DNA from: Clonostachys chloroleuca
Lineage: Eukaryota; Ascomycota; Sordariomycetes; Hypocreales; Bionectriaceae
Length of the DNA: 64,000 nucleotides
Assembly (NCBI GenBank): GCA_037952775.1
Contig: JBANAY010000001.1
Location: 2,232,001-2,296,000, forward strand
Reading direction: 5' to 3'
Shown here piece by piece: positions 34,273-45,458 of the stretch. Each line of letters begins with the position of its first letter. The first letter of the stretch is position 1. The notes beneath the pieces are model-generated. The model was not told the origin of the DNA. It made no database searches and worked only from the letters and a program-made list of their open reading frames with translations. The position numbers were made by a program, and so were the translations under genes.

Positions 34273-35034
34273 GCGCATGCAGACTCACACACATACACAT
34301 ATGATATTCTATATTCTATCGTATGAACCCCTGCTCTAACTGTACATACTGCTCGGACATGTCTTACCATTTGGCCATGGCCTCTGCGGAAATTTGTTTT
34401 TTATGGGGAGTGAAAATTTTGGGAGCTATTCGGGATTCTCATTTTACTGCCAAACTACCTAGCGAATTGCGTGCATATTCTTGTCGTCTTGTCATCAATT
34501 GCTGATCCATTAGCTCAAGATTTCCTGTCATCATCTCAATGTTTCCACCTGGCCTCCCTGAGAGCCTGTATCATAGCATATCCTACCTCTTTAAGCCACG
34601 CCGCCAAAAGAATGTCTGGCGCGTCGCATTCCTCTTCAGCTATTCCTTCTATACATTACATTACAAGCTCGGGTAGTTCAAACCTCACATTCATGTTGGG
34701 GAAGCAAGTAGCAAATTATTTCAAGAACTCCGCTTATTTGTATTTTCCCCTTCCCTCTCGCTCTCGCATTGTGCCCTGACTCCCATCTATCAACACAATT
34801 TTTCGGCTCCCGCAAATATCAAATCAAGTCAAGAGGAGGAGATGGGGAATAAAAAGTACTACACATCAGTCTGGATGGAAAATGTAGAAGAAAAGATGTA
34901 AAGCCCAAAATCCCCGTAGCCTCACATATTTTTCTCCAAACGGGCATATATCCAAGACTGAAGAATGGAATCTAACCAGAACAAAACGCCATTTTCCCCC
35001 TCCGTTTTGCTATCGTTATCCCTTGTTAATTGGC
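34273..35034. other. Convergent intergenic region
   Basis: Between the 3' ends of the Mpo1-like and carbamoyl-phosphate synthase genes; AT-richer, with no supported gene. Confidence 0.6.
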
Positions 35035-38000
35035 TTACAGAGGCTTGCCGCCAATGAAGTCGGACCACCTGCGGACCTCGGAAGGAATACCCTCCTTGCG
35101 GGGCAGCTTCTCGCTCATGCACTGAGCAAAGAGAATGGCAGTCTAACGAGTAATAGTCAGCATACGGTTACCCTGTCATAAAATTGCAGATGGGACGAAA
35201 TCTTACCTGAGGCTCCATGAATAGAGGAACGCCAAAGTCGACGGCGTTTCGGCGCATAACATAGTCGACATCCAGCGTCGTCTTGCCACGGGCCTGTGCA
35301 AGGTTGAAGCAACCGCGGATGTCGTACTTCTCAAACACCTGGCGGAGAGCACGCTTGTCCTCCTTGGGGAACTCAATTACCTCCACCTCCACCTTGCCCT
35401 TGGCCTCGGACTCGACGAACTGCTTGACTTCGTTGCTGGCAGCATAGAGCTTGTAGTTGAGGGGGGCAAGATAGTCCACAACCTGGATGAGCCAGGGCTT
35501 GGAGGTCTCACCACCCAGGAGGAGGCCCTCACCAGGCTCAGGCATGCGGAAGTTCATGGTGGACTGAAGCGAGGTCCAGTAAGCCTCAACCAGATCCTTG
35601 CCGAAGCAAGCAATCTCACCAGTAGAAGCCATCTCGACTCCCAGGAAGGGGTCGGCACCGGCCAGACGGGTCCAGGAGAACTGGGGAACCTTGGTGGCAA
35701 GGTAGTCACGCTTGACAGCCATGAGATCAGTGGGGTCAGGGACGTCCTTGCCGATAAGGGCCTTGGTGGCAACATCAATGAAGTTGAGGCCAAGGACCTT
35801 GCTAACGAAGGGGAAAGATCGGGAGGCACGGAGATTGCACTCGATCACCTTCAGCTGGGGCTCACCACCCTCGGGGTCGTCAGCCTTGATGATCTGCATG
35901 TTGAAAGGACCCGTGATGTTCCAGGCCTTAGCAACCTTGCGGGCAATGTCCTTGACACGCTCCATGATAGACTCATCAAGGTTAGCAGGAGGGAGAACCA
36001 GGGTAGCATCACCAGAGTGAACACCGGCCTGCTCCACGTGCTCACTGACGGCATGGACGATCAGCTCACCCTTGGAGGCAACACCATCGACATCGATCTC
36101 CTGGGCACCCTCGATGAACTTGGTGATGACAACGGGGTGGTCGGGGGAGACGTCGGCGGCAGCCTCAAGCTTGTCCTTGAGGTCGGCCTGGCTGTGAATG
36201 ACGGTCATGGCAGCACCAGAGAGAACATAACTGGGGCGAACCAGGACGGGGTAGCCAACCTCATCAGCGAACTTCTCAGCCTCCTTGACTGAAGTAAGCT
36301 CCTTCCATGCTGGCTGATCAACACCAATGCTATCCAGAATCTCAGAGAACTTCTGACGATCCTCAGCCTTGTCAATGTCCTTGGGGTCAGTGCCCAGAAC
36401 ATTGGCTCCACCAGCCTCCTGCAGGCGGAGAGCGATGTTCTGGGGAAGCTGGCCACCCACAGAGACAACCACACCAGAGGCTTGCTCCAGCTCGTAAATA
36501 TCCATCACACGCTCATAGCTCAACTCCTCGAAATAGAGCTTGTCAACAACATCAAAATCGGTTGATCGAGTTTCCTAAATCAAATGTCGATGTTAGCATA
36601 GCGTACAATAGGAATAAAACCGAATTAAGTCAGTTCAACAGCCGAACGTTAGAGTGGAACCGTACCGGGTTGTAGTTGATGACGATGGTCTTCTCGCCCA
36701 TTTCACGGAGAGCCTGGGTGGCAGCAACACCACACCAGTCGAACTCGACGGAGCTACCAATACGGTAGACACCGCTTCCAAGAACAATCTTTCCGTGGTC
36801 CTCAAAGGTGACATCGTGAGATGAACCGTTGTAGGTTGTGTAGAGGTAGTTGGTGTCGGCGGGGAACTCAGCAGCGAGGGTATCGATCTTCTTGACCCAG
36901 GGGCGGATGCCGAAGCTCAGACGCTGAGCTCGCACGGCGTCCTCGGTGCTCTTGACAGCATTGGCGATCTGGCGATCAGAGAAACCCATCTTCTTGGCGC
37001 TGAGGATCTGGTCCTTCTTGAGGCCCTCGAGGCTTCCAACAGCCTCAAGCTCGCGGACACAGTCGACCAAGTTCTGGAGCTTGTGCAAAAACCACTTGTC
37101 AATCTTGGTGAGTTCGTGAACCTTGTCGACAGAGTAGTTCTCGTGAAGCATAGCCTGGCCAACGGCAAGCCATCGGCGGTCGGTAGGGTTCTGGAGCTCG
37201 AAGTCGAGATCCTCGAAGTGGTCACCCTGGAATCCAACGAATCGGGGGTCAACCTGACGAATAGCCTTCTGGAAAGACTCCTCGAAGGTTCGGCCGATGG
37301 CCATGACCTCACCAACAGACTTCATGGCACTGCCAATGTCGCGCTTGACGTGCTGGAACTTGGACAGATCCCATCGGGGAATCTTGGTGACGATATAATC
37401 CAGAGAAGGCTCGAAGTTAGCCGTGGTCGTCTTGGTCACAGCATTGGGAAGTTCAGGTAGGGTGTGGCCCAATCCGATCTTGGCGGCAGTATAAGCAAGC
37501 GGGTATCCAGTAGCCTTGGAGGCCAGAGCAGATGAACGGGACAGACGAGCGTTAACCTCAATGACTCGGTAGTCAAGACCATCGGGCTGCAGGGCATACT
37601 GAACGTTGCATTCACCAACAACGCCCAAGTGGCGGACAATCTTGATTGCGGCGGTTCGCAGCATGTGATACTCCTCGTCGCTCAAAGTCTGACTAGGTGC
37701 CACGACAATAGAGTCACCGGTGTGGATACCGAGAGGATCAAAGTTCTCCATGTTGCAGACAGTGATGCAGTTGTTGTTAGCGTCACGAACGACCTCATAT
37801 TCAACTTCCTTCCAGCCCTTAAGCGACTTCTCGACCAGAATCTGGGGAGACAAGGTCAGAGATCGGGCAGCCATGTTTCGGAGCTCCTCCTCGTTGTTGG
37901 CGAAACCAGAGCCGAGACCACCTAGGGCGTAGGCAGCACGGACAATGATGGGGTAGCCAATGGTCTTGGCGGCGTCAAGAGCTTCCTCGACAGTGCCGAC

Positions 38001-38793
38001 AGCAATTGACTTAGCAATGGGGATATTAATCTCCTCGAGGGCCTTGGCGAACAGGTCTCGATCCTCACTGAGCTCGAGGGTGCGGACACTGGTGCCGAGG
38101 ACCTTGACACCGTACTTTTCAAAGAGTCCCTGTCGCTGCATTTCAACACCCAAGTTGAGGGCGGTCTGACCACCGAAAGAAAGGAAGATACCATCAGGCT
38201 TCTCCTTCTCAATGACGTAAGAAACATATTCGGGAGTGACGGGAAGGTAGTAGACCTCATCAGCAAGGTTGTGGTTGGTCTGGATGGTGGCGATGTTCGG
38301 GTTGATGAGAACGGAAGCGACTCCAGCTTCCTTCAAGGCCTTGAGAGCCTGAGAACCTACATCGAGGCAACACCCGGTTAGCCAGTACTCGCACATGGTC
38401 TCGTCTCACTAGGCTCGCTCAAAGAGAACGACCAAAAAAAGGCTTCGGTGACGAACCTGAGTAATCGAATTCACCAGCCTGGCCAATTGCTAGACCACCG
38501 CTACCAATGACAAGAACCTTCTTGACATTGACGGTCTGCTTAGGCTTGATGACCCCGCTATCAAGATATGCCTTGGGGTTGGGGGCTTCCTGAGTCGAGG
38601 CGCTATAAGGGCGGACAATAGATACCGTTCCCAGGCGCTTCTGGAAGTTCTGGCTAGGTTTCAAGGACGTCCGGGCGTGGCCCTTGAAGGCAGCTGCGGT
38701 GAAGGAGCGAGCAGCCAGAGTTTGGGGGACTCGGCGACCACATCGGAGGAGAGCCGGAGCGCGCCCAGCGAGCACAGCGGTGGTGAGAGGCAT
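35035..38793 (-). CDS. cpa2: Carbamoyl-phosphate synthase large chain, arginine-specific, mitochondrial
   Basis: Large ATP-using subunit that makes carbamoyl phosphate from ammonia delivered by the glutaminase subunit, for arginine synthesis. Four exons: 38457-38793, 36666-38356, 35207-36574 and 35035-35142, with introns of 100, 91 and 64 nt, giving 1167 residues. The first synthetase half starts at [20 protein letters not shown] and continues [20 protein letters not shown]; the second starts near [23 protein letters not shown]-grasp landmarks include [18 protein letters not shown]-like [19 protein letters not shown] and [13 protein letters not shown]-terminal regulatory domain follows. The first about 80 residues ([20 protein letters not shown] and on) form a mitochondrial presequence, which favours the arginine-specific enzyme over a fused pyrimidine enzyme; no glutaminase or ATCase domain is attached. 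Confidence 0.97.
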
Positions 38794-40246
38794 CGCAGCA
38801 GATCAATGCTTCCGTGGCACTGATCGGCAGGCTGCCTGGTGGTTGCGAGTTCCCAATTGAAGGCTGCTTGATAGTAGGTATGCTAGGCAAGCAGAAGGGA
38901 GAATTCGCGGCCAGTGTCGAGGGAGTCGGTGACTCGTTTTTAGACTGAGCAGAAGCCTGGTGGGGGGGGGAATGGCCCTTCGGAGGGTGTGGGCAAGCTC
39001 GACGTAAAAAAATTTGGCGGAGCCTCTCAGAGTGGTGCTGATAGGCGCTGATAAGACAGCTCGCTAGGGCTATCTGAGGCTAGCTCAGAGGGCTGCTCCC
39101 AACAACTTCAATACTAAACGCTGATCCGAACCGGATGGTGACCACGCGACAGGAGCCAATGCACCCTCTTAGAGTGCTAGCACGAAAAAAAATCTCATTT
39201 GCGGTAATATCTCAGGTCCGCCGTTGTTCGGGAGGGTCAATTGGGTCACTGCTGCGAAATTATACCTGCGATGACTCCAGTTGCAAACGCGTATGTCATT
39301 GCCCCCCAGCACCATCAGTGTTACTCAGACCTGCTCCGACACCGCAACTCTTGTCCAAAACCCCGGATCCTTTGGCCACAGCACCCTGGTTAGTAGGAAG
39401 TGATGATGCAAGGTCCGGGGAGTCAGTGCCTGGTGCAGTTGATCCTGGCTGTGATCAATTTACTTATTATCCCAGCAGCGCATTGGTCAAAAAAAGTCGG
39501 TTTTTACACGACCAGCGAACAATCTGGCCATTTTCATGATATCACCCATTATGTACCGCCTACCTACCTCCTGCATGTAGTTCACCATGGATGCCTCGTG
39601 CCCTGATCGCCCACCTACCACGCTAGCACCAAAGCTTTCAAGGAGGTATGATCCCTAGCTTAGACAAATTCTGAGGTGCCTACATACCCTATAGGTGTTC
39701 GTTGACTTACACCTCATCTACAACCTACGGACCAAGCGTTTTTCTCCCGCTCAGATTTATCGTCTACCTTTAATTCTTCTTGTTGTGTAATTAGTCATGC
39801 TTAGTCCAAGGCTGAAATCAGACCTTAACGGCCATCTTGTTACTCAATTGGTTGCAGTGTTTGAGTGCTCTCTTGGCGTCAAACCAAACAACTCACTCCA
39901 GTTCCGGGTGATATGACCAGTGCATTTCAAAACTATTATTAAACTCACGTATATTGTTTCTTAACTAACATGAGAATATCTACGATGACCATCGACCTGG
40001 AAACTAGCTCATTCCAAGCTACAATATCTCGAAATAATACACGAGTTATGGAAACACGCCAGATACTTGATCTTTCATGTGCTTGTGCTCCAGAGTCAAA
40101 AAGAAGGTCGCCGCCCTAGAGCAGCTCTTTTACACCGGAAAATGGTTCTAGAATGAGATTGGAAAGAGCCAATACTCTTCAATAGCCAGCCATTGACTCC
40201 ACTTACAGACGAGATTCATCAACCCAAAAAAGAAGGAACGAAGAAG

Positions 40247-40297
40247 AAAAAAACATACAACAGCGGGTATTCGCTGGTCGTCACCGACCCAACTACT
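40247..40297 (+). repeat. Direct repeat copy A (about 50 bp)
   Basis: An A-run followed by ATACAACAGCGGGTATT and CTGGTCGTCACCGACCCAAC. It matches copy B at 40,444-40,492 with a handful of changes, several of them C-to-T. Confidence 0.75.
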
Positions 40298-40443
40298 ACT
40301 AATCCACCCCTCATCCGTTTAACTAGGCGAGAGCGGACGGGATCGCGTGTTCTCGAATAGGTATGGTCGTATGTATCAGTTACAACCGTCGTCAAGGTTA
40401 TATTTGCCACCCCAATGGCACTCAACAGAGGAAAACAAACGGC

Positions 40444-40492
40444 AAAAAAATACAACAAGCGGGTATTACCTGGTCGTCACTGACCTAACTAT
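40444..40492 (+). repeat. Direct repeat copy B (about 50 bp)
   Basis: An A-run followed by TACAACAAGCGGGTATT and CTGGTCGTCACTGACCTAAC. Start-to-start distance to copy A is about 197 bp. Could be ends of a small degraded mobile element. Confidence 0.75.
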
Positions 40493-40658
40493 GAAACATT
40501 GAAGCTGTTTTTATTATAAGTTTTAATAATTATGTTTTCAAGGAGCTGTGTTTTATTTAGTAACTTGAATAGCTTTTTTTTCCAAATTAGAAAATTATTC
40601 ACATTATTAAGTATGATGTCGGTATAACTATCTACCCACACCGCTGGTCACTGACTGG

Positions 40659-40711
40659 AACCCAGGACCAGAGCGGTCGGCCTAGTCACGACCGCTCTAG
40701 AACTGGGTGTA
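40659..40711. repeat. Imperfect inverted repeat / hairpin
   Basis: AGAGCGGTCG (40,670-40,679) and CGACCGCTCT (40,689-40,698) form a perfect 10-bp stem around a 9-nt loop. The outer arms ACCCAG and CTGGGT extend it after a short mismatch. It lies in the same AT-rich island as the direct repeats and is probably part of a mobile-element remnant. Confidence 0.75.
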
Positions 40712-41062
40712 TATAACCGGTTCCTTCTGTAGCTAGGATAGAAGAAGTCACACAACCTATCTACCCTTAAGCGTACGCTCAGGAAACGCCTTCCAACATA
40801 TGAATTTATATCATGTGCTTTAAAGGTGGTCCGTTGAGGGTGGTTCGCTGACTCAGTTACATTAGGTACCTAAGTACCTATTAATAGCGCTTACTAAGGG
40901 AGATAGATAGTCAGCCTACATGACCCCAACAGGTGAGCTGGTACTCCGACACCAGTAATCTTTTTATCTCGCTTTTTCACCGGCATAAAAAGTAATTTTC
41001 GCAGCCTGAGCAGTCTCCCTTCGCAGTCTCCCTTCGCAATCCATAGTCATCCAGAAGAAACA

Positions 41063-42472
41063 ATGGCGCAAAATCTTTTTGGCCTTCCTAATGAAATCAT
41101 CAATTACATATTGAGCCTTATACCACGATCTGATTATACAAAGCTCTGTCTTGTCAATAAATCATTGCGTTACTATACCGAGCCTTTTCTTTATTCCACC
41201 ATTTCTCTGAGATGGGACCACTATCACATACCTCCCATCGTCTCCCTCCTCCGCACTCTCTTCCAGAGGTCAGAGTTATTCTCATACATAGACTCTGTAT
41301 CTTTGTATGGATCAGGGTTTAGAGCGCCGCCAGCCTCTTTGGATACGACTAGGATACCGCTCGATCGGTTTTCAGCTGCGATCAACGAGTTCCAGGTACC
41401 TTATATCGGTCTGTGGGTTAACAAACTCAGGTCAGGGTTAAGCAGTATGGATACACTTGCTGGTCTCTTGATTGCAAATCTTTCCAATACTAGCTTTCTC
41501 GCGATTACTTATAATTTTATTGATAAGTTTGATATTACTGGACAAGTGCTCCAGTCTAAGATCCTCGGCCAGCTCCCTAAATTTAAGCAGCTTAGCCGGT
41601 TGATTTATCACAGGCAGATGGATGAGATTTTCTCTGAAGATGAGGAAGTTTTCCCCCTTGCTATATCTCTGTTTTATCTTCCCACCGTCACAGACCTAAT
41701 AATTACAGTACCAAATCCAGCAGTATTTCAGTGGCCTGCGGGAGAGCCTCACCTTGATCGCCTGACATCACTGGAGGTCGAATGGGTTTATCCACGCTAC
41801 CTCGCTAAAATCCTCGCCCACACAAAGAATTTAAAATCATTTTCCTGGAATTGGGAGTATTGCCCCGACCCCACAGAAGAGCCTGATTCCAACCTAGACT
41901 ATGACCAGATCATCGCAACCCTTTTGCCACTCAAGGGCACTCTAGAGAGGCTACAGTTTCGATTACACTGCAACAAGGAATTGGATAACCCAGAGATCTC
42001 AATATCAGGGTCCTTAAACGGTCTTCGCGACTTTGAACGATTGATCTACCTTGATATGCCATTGATATCTCTTACCGGATTGGCAATTGAGCCCCAGCCT
42101 CTGGAACGTCATATTCCGCATAGTGTTGAGACGCTTTGTCTAACAAAGACATTATTACTCCACGACAACGCAGCTCAATGGATGTTGGATTCGGAAAGTG
42201 ACCCGCAAGAAGGAGGGATTTTGGAAACAGAAACTGAGGATGATCATTTGGAGGCTCACTTTTGGGAGAAGCCTATCATAGACGTTCTCCGGGCGCTGGC
42301 TGAGAAATGTCCGCCGAGTTTACCGCAACTTCGTCATATTATCTTCGTTGAAGACTGTGATCTGTCGGGCTCGCGGATGATTTCTCCAATGAGGCAGCTT
42401 GATCTTGAGCATGAAATTGAGTTTAAGATTTTAAGTGAGGGATCGTGGACTCAGCGGTACCTCCCTGGTTGA
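41063..42472 (+). CDS. F-box protein with degenerate leucine-rich region
   Basis: Intronless 469-residue protein. The N-terminus is an F-box: LFGLPNEIINYILSLIPRSD followed by YTKLCLVNKSLRYYTEPFLY, matching the LPxE...I...L...D...L..V.k....pfLY pattern used to bind Skp1 in SCF ubiquitin ligases. The remainder has irregular Leu-rich stretches (LPTVTDLIITVPNP, LDRLTSLEVEWVYP, LKSFSWNWEY, LERLQFRLHC, FERLIYLDMPLISLTGLAI, SVETLCLTKTLLL) that likely form the substrate-binding face. The substrate is unknown. Codon and base composition are more AT-rich than the housekeeping genes around it, consistent with a lineage-specific, fast-evolving family member. Start codon context AAACAATGG is reasonable. 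Confidence 0.9.
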   Translation: MAQNLFGLPNEIINYILSLIPRSDYTKLCLVNKSLRYYTEPFLYSTISLRWDHYHIPPIVSLLRTLFQRSELFSYIDSVSLYGSGFRAPPASLDTTRIPLDRFSAAINEFQVPYIGLWVNKLRSGLSSMDTLAGLLIANLSNTSFLAITYNFIDKFDITGQVLQSKILGQLPKFKQLSRLIYHRQMDEIFSEDEEVFPLAISLFYLPTVTDLIITVPNPAVFQWPAGEPHLDRLTSLEVEWVYPRYLAKILAHTKNLKSFSWNWEYCPDPTEEPDSNLDYDQIIATLLPLKGTLERLQFRLHCNKELDNPEISISGSLNGLRDFERLIYLDMPLISLTGLAIEPQPLERHIPHSVETLCLTKTLLLHDNAAQWMLDSESDPQEGGILETETEDDHLEAHFWEKPIIDVLRALAEKCPPSLPQLRHIIFVEDCDLSGSRMISPMRQLDLEHEIEFKILSEGSWTQRYLPG

Positions 42473-43623
42473 TCAGAAAATCACGAATCGGGCCTAGTTT
42501 CAACATTGAGCTCTCGTCGTTTCCCGACTCCATCATGACTCTCGCGCTTACTTGCAAGGCCTTTTTTCCGGCTGTACGCGAGCGATGTAGCAAGACACAG
42601 AGGCAAGAATGCCTCGAACCTGTTGCTGCTGTTGGAGAAAGACCTAGGTGACAGACTCTTCTACTGCCCCCCGTGTAATCGACTCCATAGCTTCTTGTCA
42701 ACGTGGAACCCTAGGAACTTTAAAAACTATCCCTGCGACCATAACCAGATTTTTAACCCAAATTCCGGAAGTGACTATAACCTGTGAGTGATTGTCCTCG
42801 CCTCGTCCCTGACCATAGACGCTGGCGTTGAGGCTGATACAGGGGCGCTGGCAGGCGCTTTATGCAGGCGTATTTGGTCATGAATCGTCACATCCATGGT
42901 CCCCAAAAGGATTGGCTTTACAGTTCCTCACCAAGACGTGTTGGATGACGAGCTGGGGAGATGGCCTAATGTGGAAGCACGAATCATCCGCAAAGATCAT
43001 AGGCACCGATCTCTTTCTCCGGATCGTCCACACGGTAGAGGGGAAAGCGAGCGGCGTCCGGGATGCGATCGACGAAGGAGACCATTTCGTCTGCATGCAC
43101 GTTACCACGAACTCAGTCGACTTGGTTCACGGTTACACCCGCTGCATGCGTACCGATCATACCATAGCAGCACTCAGGGTCCCTCAAGCGAAAGAGCGCA
43201 GATGCGGTCTTGCTACCTTGTTGGGTCAACCAACTATTTTCTTCCAGGAGTGCAAAGATGCGCCGGGGTTCTGCCCGGTATGCCTGACCGATTACACGAC
43301 CACAATTGAGCAAGCAAAGGTGACAGAAGGGCTTTGGAGCACAAAACAATAACAGGGTACTAACTTCATCATAGACATTCTTCAAACCGACGTTTGATGG
43401 TGTGCGAGTTTCAATCACCGGTTATCATCAGTTGGGGTCTTGTAGAAACACGGACGATTGGAGGTGGCGGGCTCTGGCCGATTTGTACGCCCCGCGCCAC
43501 GATGATATTGAATGCCGGAGTAGCAGTCTGCGGAATCTGCGCCGTTACTCGCCTGGTATCGTGAAACGTGCATGGCAAAAACAAGAACAGCGGCCAGAGA
43601 CACGATGGAGTTGGCTCAAATGA
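42445..43623 (+). pseudogene. Decayed second F-box family gene
   Basis: Coding similarity to a common fungal F-box family is spread over several frames: second half of an F-box (SFPDSIMTLALTCKAFFPAV), then LLLLLEKDLGDRLFYCPPC with NRLHSFLSTWNP, then AYLVMNRHIHGPQ, GLALQFLTKTCWM, FCPVCLTDYTTTIEQAK, and TFFKPTFDGVRVSITGYHQL leading to DDWRWRALADLYA. The frame shifts near 42,601-42,612 and near 42,901-42,912. Two introns fit: 42,784-42,842 and 43,320-43,374 (the latter with TACTAAC and CATAG). The first half of the F-box is missing and the remnant overlaps the 3' end of the preceding F-box gene. It is either a decayed paralogue or a gene with sequence errors; given other indels in this window, both remain open. 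Confidence 0.7.
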
Positions 43624-44374
43624 AACCCGGGCATTATTTCAATAAGAAAGCCTCGTACCGCACATCATTTACTATCTAGGTACCTAGGTACAGAAGTCGC
43701 CGCCTTCAGGTTGTGGCTTCCCGGCCTCCTCCCCAAGTGGACTGGAAAGGTAATTTCATAGCTCAATTTTACTGCACCTACCTAGTAGAAGACGGAATTT
43801 GCAGACACTGATCACAAATTCTAATTGATGCATTAGTTGAGGCGAAAGCATTCTGATTTGACTGCTATTGTTATTTGCGCGAGGTGACTTTGTAGTCCCT
43901 GCGCCGGGTTCTGATAACCAATTGCCCCCTTCCGTCTTCGCTTCCCCTCTGTATTGGATCAACGGAATTGGATTAATTTTTAGGCATTGTGCAAGCTGTT
44001 GTGATGTCACCAAGCGTGCGTCTACTTGGAAACCTACCACTGTGGTTTGATAAGTTCATCGCGAAGGGTTGCACGAGAACTGGCCCGGACGCCACCCAGA
44101 AAAACATACAGATATTGTGATTCATCGAGGACGGCTCTATCGCAACGGCGCTCCCTCTGTTTAAAAGGTATTGTAGTGTCGACGTGGAGCGAATTATGGA
44201 TCCAAGACATATTGGGCCCTTTGGTGATGGATGTATGAAATCGGATGTTGGACAAAGAAAATATGTCTTGGTGGAAGACATGCCTTCAAGACTTGTCCCC
44301 GCCTCGCCTTTCCCGCCTCCCCATTCCTCTTCTTTCTTTTACATCATCATCATCATCATCGAGCACGACAGCAA
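43624..44374. other. Intergenic, upstream of PAQR gene
   Basis: Contains the palindromic motif CTAGGTACCTAGGTAC at 43,677-43,692 and a (CAT)6 run at 44,342-44,359 just before the PAQR start. The reading frame of the PAQR gene stays open upstream to a Met at 44,231, but that extension is low complexity (six His in a row) and is probably leader sequence. Confidence 0.6.
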
Positions 44375-45458
44375 ATGGCGTCCGCTCCTCGTTTTCGACC
44401 TTCGCCTCCACAGCCGCCAGAGGCACACAAAGGGCAAGGAATGGAATCTATCAGCAGCGGGACACCCAAGACCGACCAGATTGGCCTCCCGGTCCTCCTT
44501 TCTTTCGATCAAATGCCGGAGTGGTTCCAACTCGTGTCCAATCGGTGGATTCTCCACGGCTACAGACCCATCTCAGGCTCCGTTCATACTTCATTCTGCA
44601 GCTGGTCATATATGCACAACGAGTCTATTAACATCTATTCTCACCTCATTCCTGCCGTTTTCTTCTTCTTCGGCGAGTGGTATATCCAGCAGTACCTACA
44701 CAGCAGATATCCCAGGGTAACCGGCGCCGATTTTGTTGCTTTCTCCATTTATATGTTGACAGCTGTTACATGCCTATCGTTATCCGCGACCTATCACACC
44801 TTACTGAACCACTCGCAACGCGTAGAATATCTATGCTTGCGACTGGATATGCTCGGTGTAGTCATCTTTATACTAGGTGACCTTATCTTGGGAATATATA
44901 TAGTGTTCTGGTGTGAAACTTTGACACGTAATTTCTACTGGTCTATGGTTAGTAAATCTTGATAAACTTTCCCCCCTCAGCTTGGATCTAATAATTGTCT
45001 TTTTCTACTACTAGATTGGGGTTTTCGGATCATTGACAATCTTTACGACGATGCATCCCAAGTTTCAGGGCTCAAAGTATCGCCTCTTTCGAGCGTTGAT
45101 GTTTGTAGCAACTGGCCTATGCGGTGTTGCACCCTTATTCCATGGGATCAGTACATTTGGCATTTCGATAATGAAACAAAAAGCCTTGTCTTATACTCTA
45201 GCAAAAGCGGGGTGTCTTCTCTCTGGGGTTTCATTTTATGCTGTAAGACCCTTGATCTTAAGGACAAGAGAAACTGACCTTGACACATTTACTTCAAAGA
45301 CCAGGTTTCCCGAAAGTCGATATCCTGGCAAATTCGATATGTGGGGTTCTCATTCGATCTTCCACGTACTAGTGGTTTGTGCTGCCGTGGTTCAGTTGAT
45401 GGGGTATCTAGATGCTTTTGAATATGCTTATGCAAATCTTCATTGCTCGCCCCCTTGA
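44375..45458 (+). CDS. PAQR / adiponectin-receptor-like (Izh, hemolysin III family) membrane protein
   Basis: Seven-span membrane protein; yeast Izh relatives act in zinc and lipid homeostasis. Exons: 44375-44947, 45015-45242 and 45300-45458, giving 319 residues. The motif WILHGYRPISGSVHTSFCSW precedes the first span, then HNESINIYSHLIPAV, the zinc-site His in SLSATYHTLLNH, PLFHGISTF, and the C-terminal SHSIFHVLV (two His four residues apart). The second intron (45,243-45,299, GTAAGA, CTGAC, AAAG) is 57 nt, in frame and stop-free; removing it joins VSFYA to TRFPESRYPGKFDMWG, the family pattern, while retaining it inserts 19 residues. The start at 44,375 (CAAATGG) gives a Pro-rich cytosolic N-terminus. 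Confidence 0.93.

Larger units (their letters stand above)
38794..41062. other. AT-richer intergenic island with repeat remnants
   Basis: About 2.3 kb between the CPS promoter and the F-box gene. The sequence becomes AT-rich from about 39,850, especially 40,490-40,620. It contains a diverged direct repeat pair and a hairpin (listed separately), palindromic GGTACC-type motifs near 40,865, and a tandem pair of a 13-nt unit at about 41,009-41,034. TATATAA near 40,712 is a candidate promoter element for the F-box gene. No ORF is supported. Confidence 0.6.

Noticed and set aside
36575..36665. Apparent split of the carbamoyl-phosphate synthase into separate ORFs
   Set aside because: Explained by ordinary GT/AG introns with consistent phases, not by frameshifts or separate genes.
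44231..44374. N-terminal extension of the PAQR protein containing six consecutive His
   Set aside because: Encoded by a CAT microsatellite in the probable leader; the downstream Met gives a typical family start.
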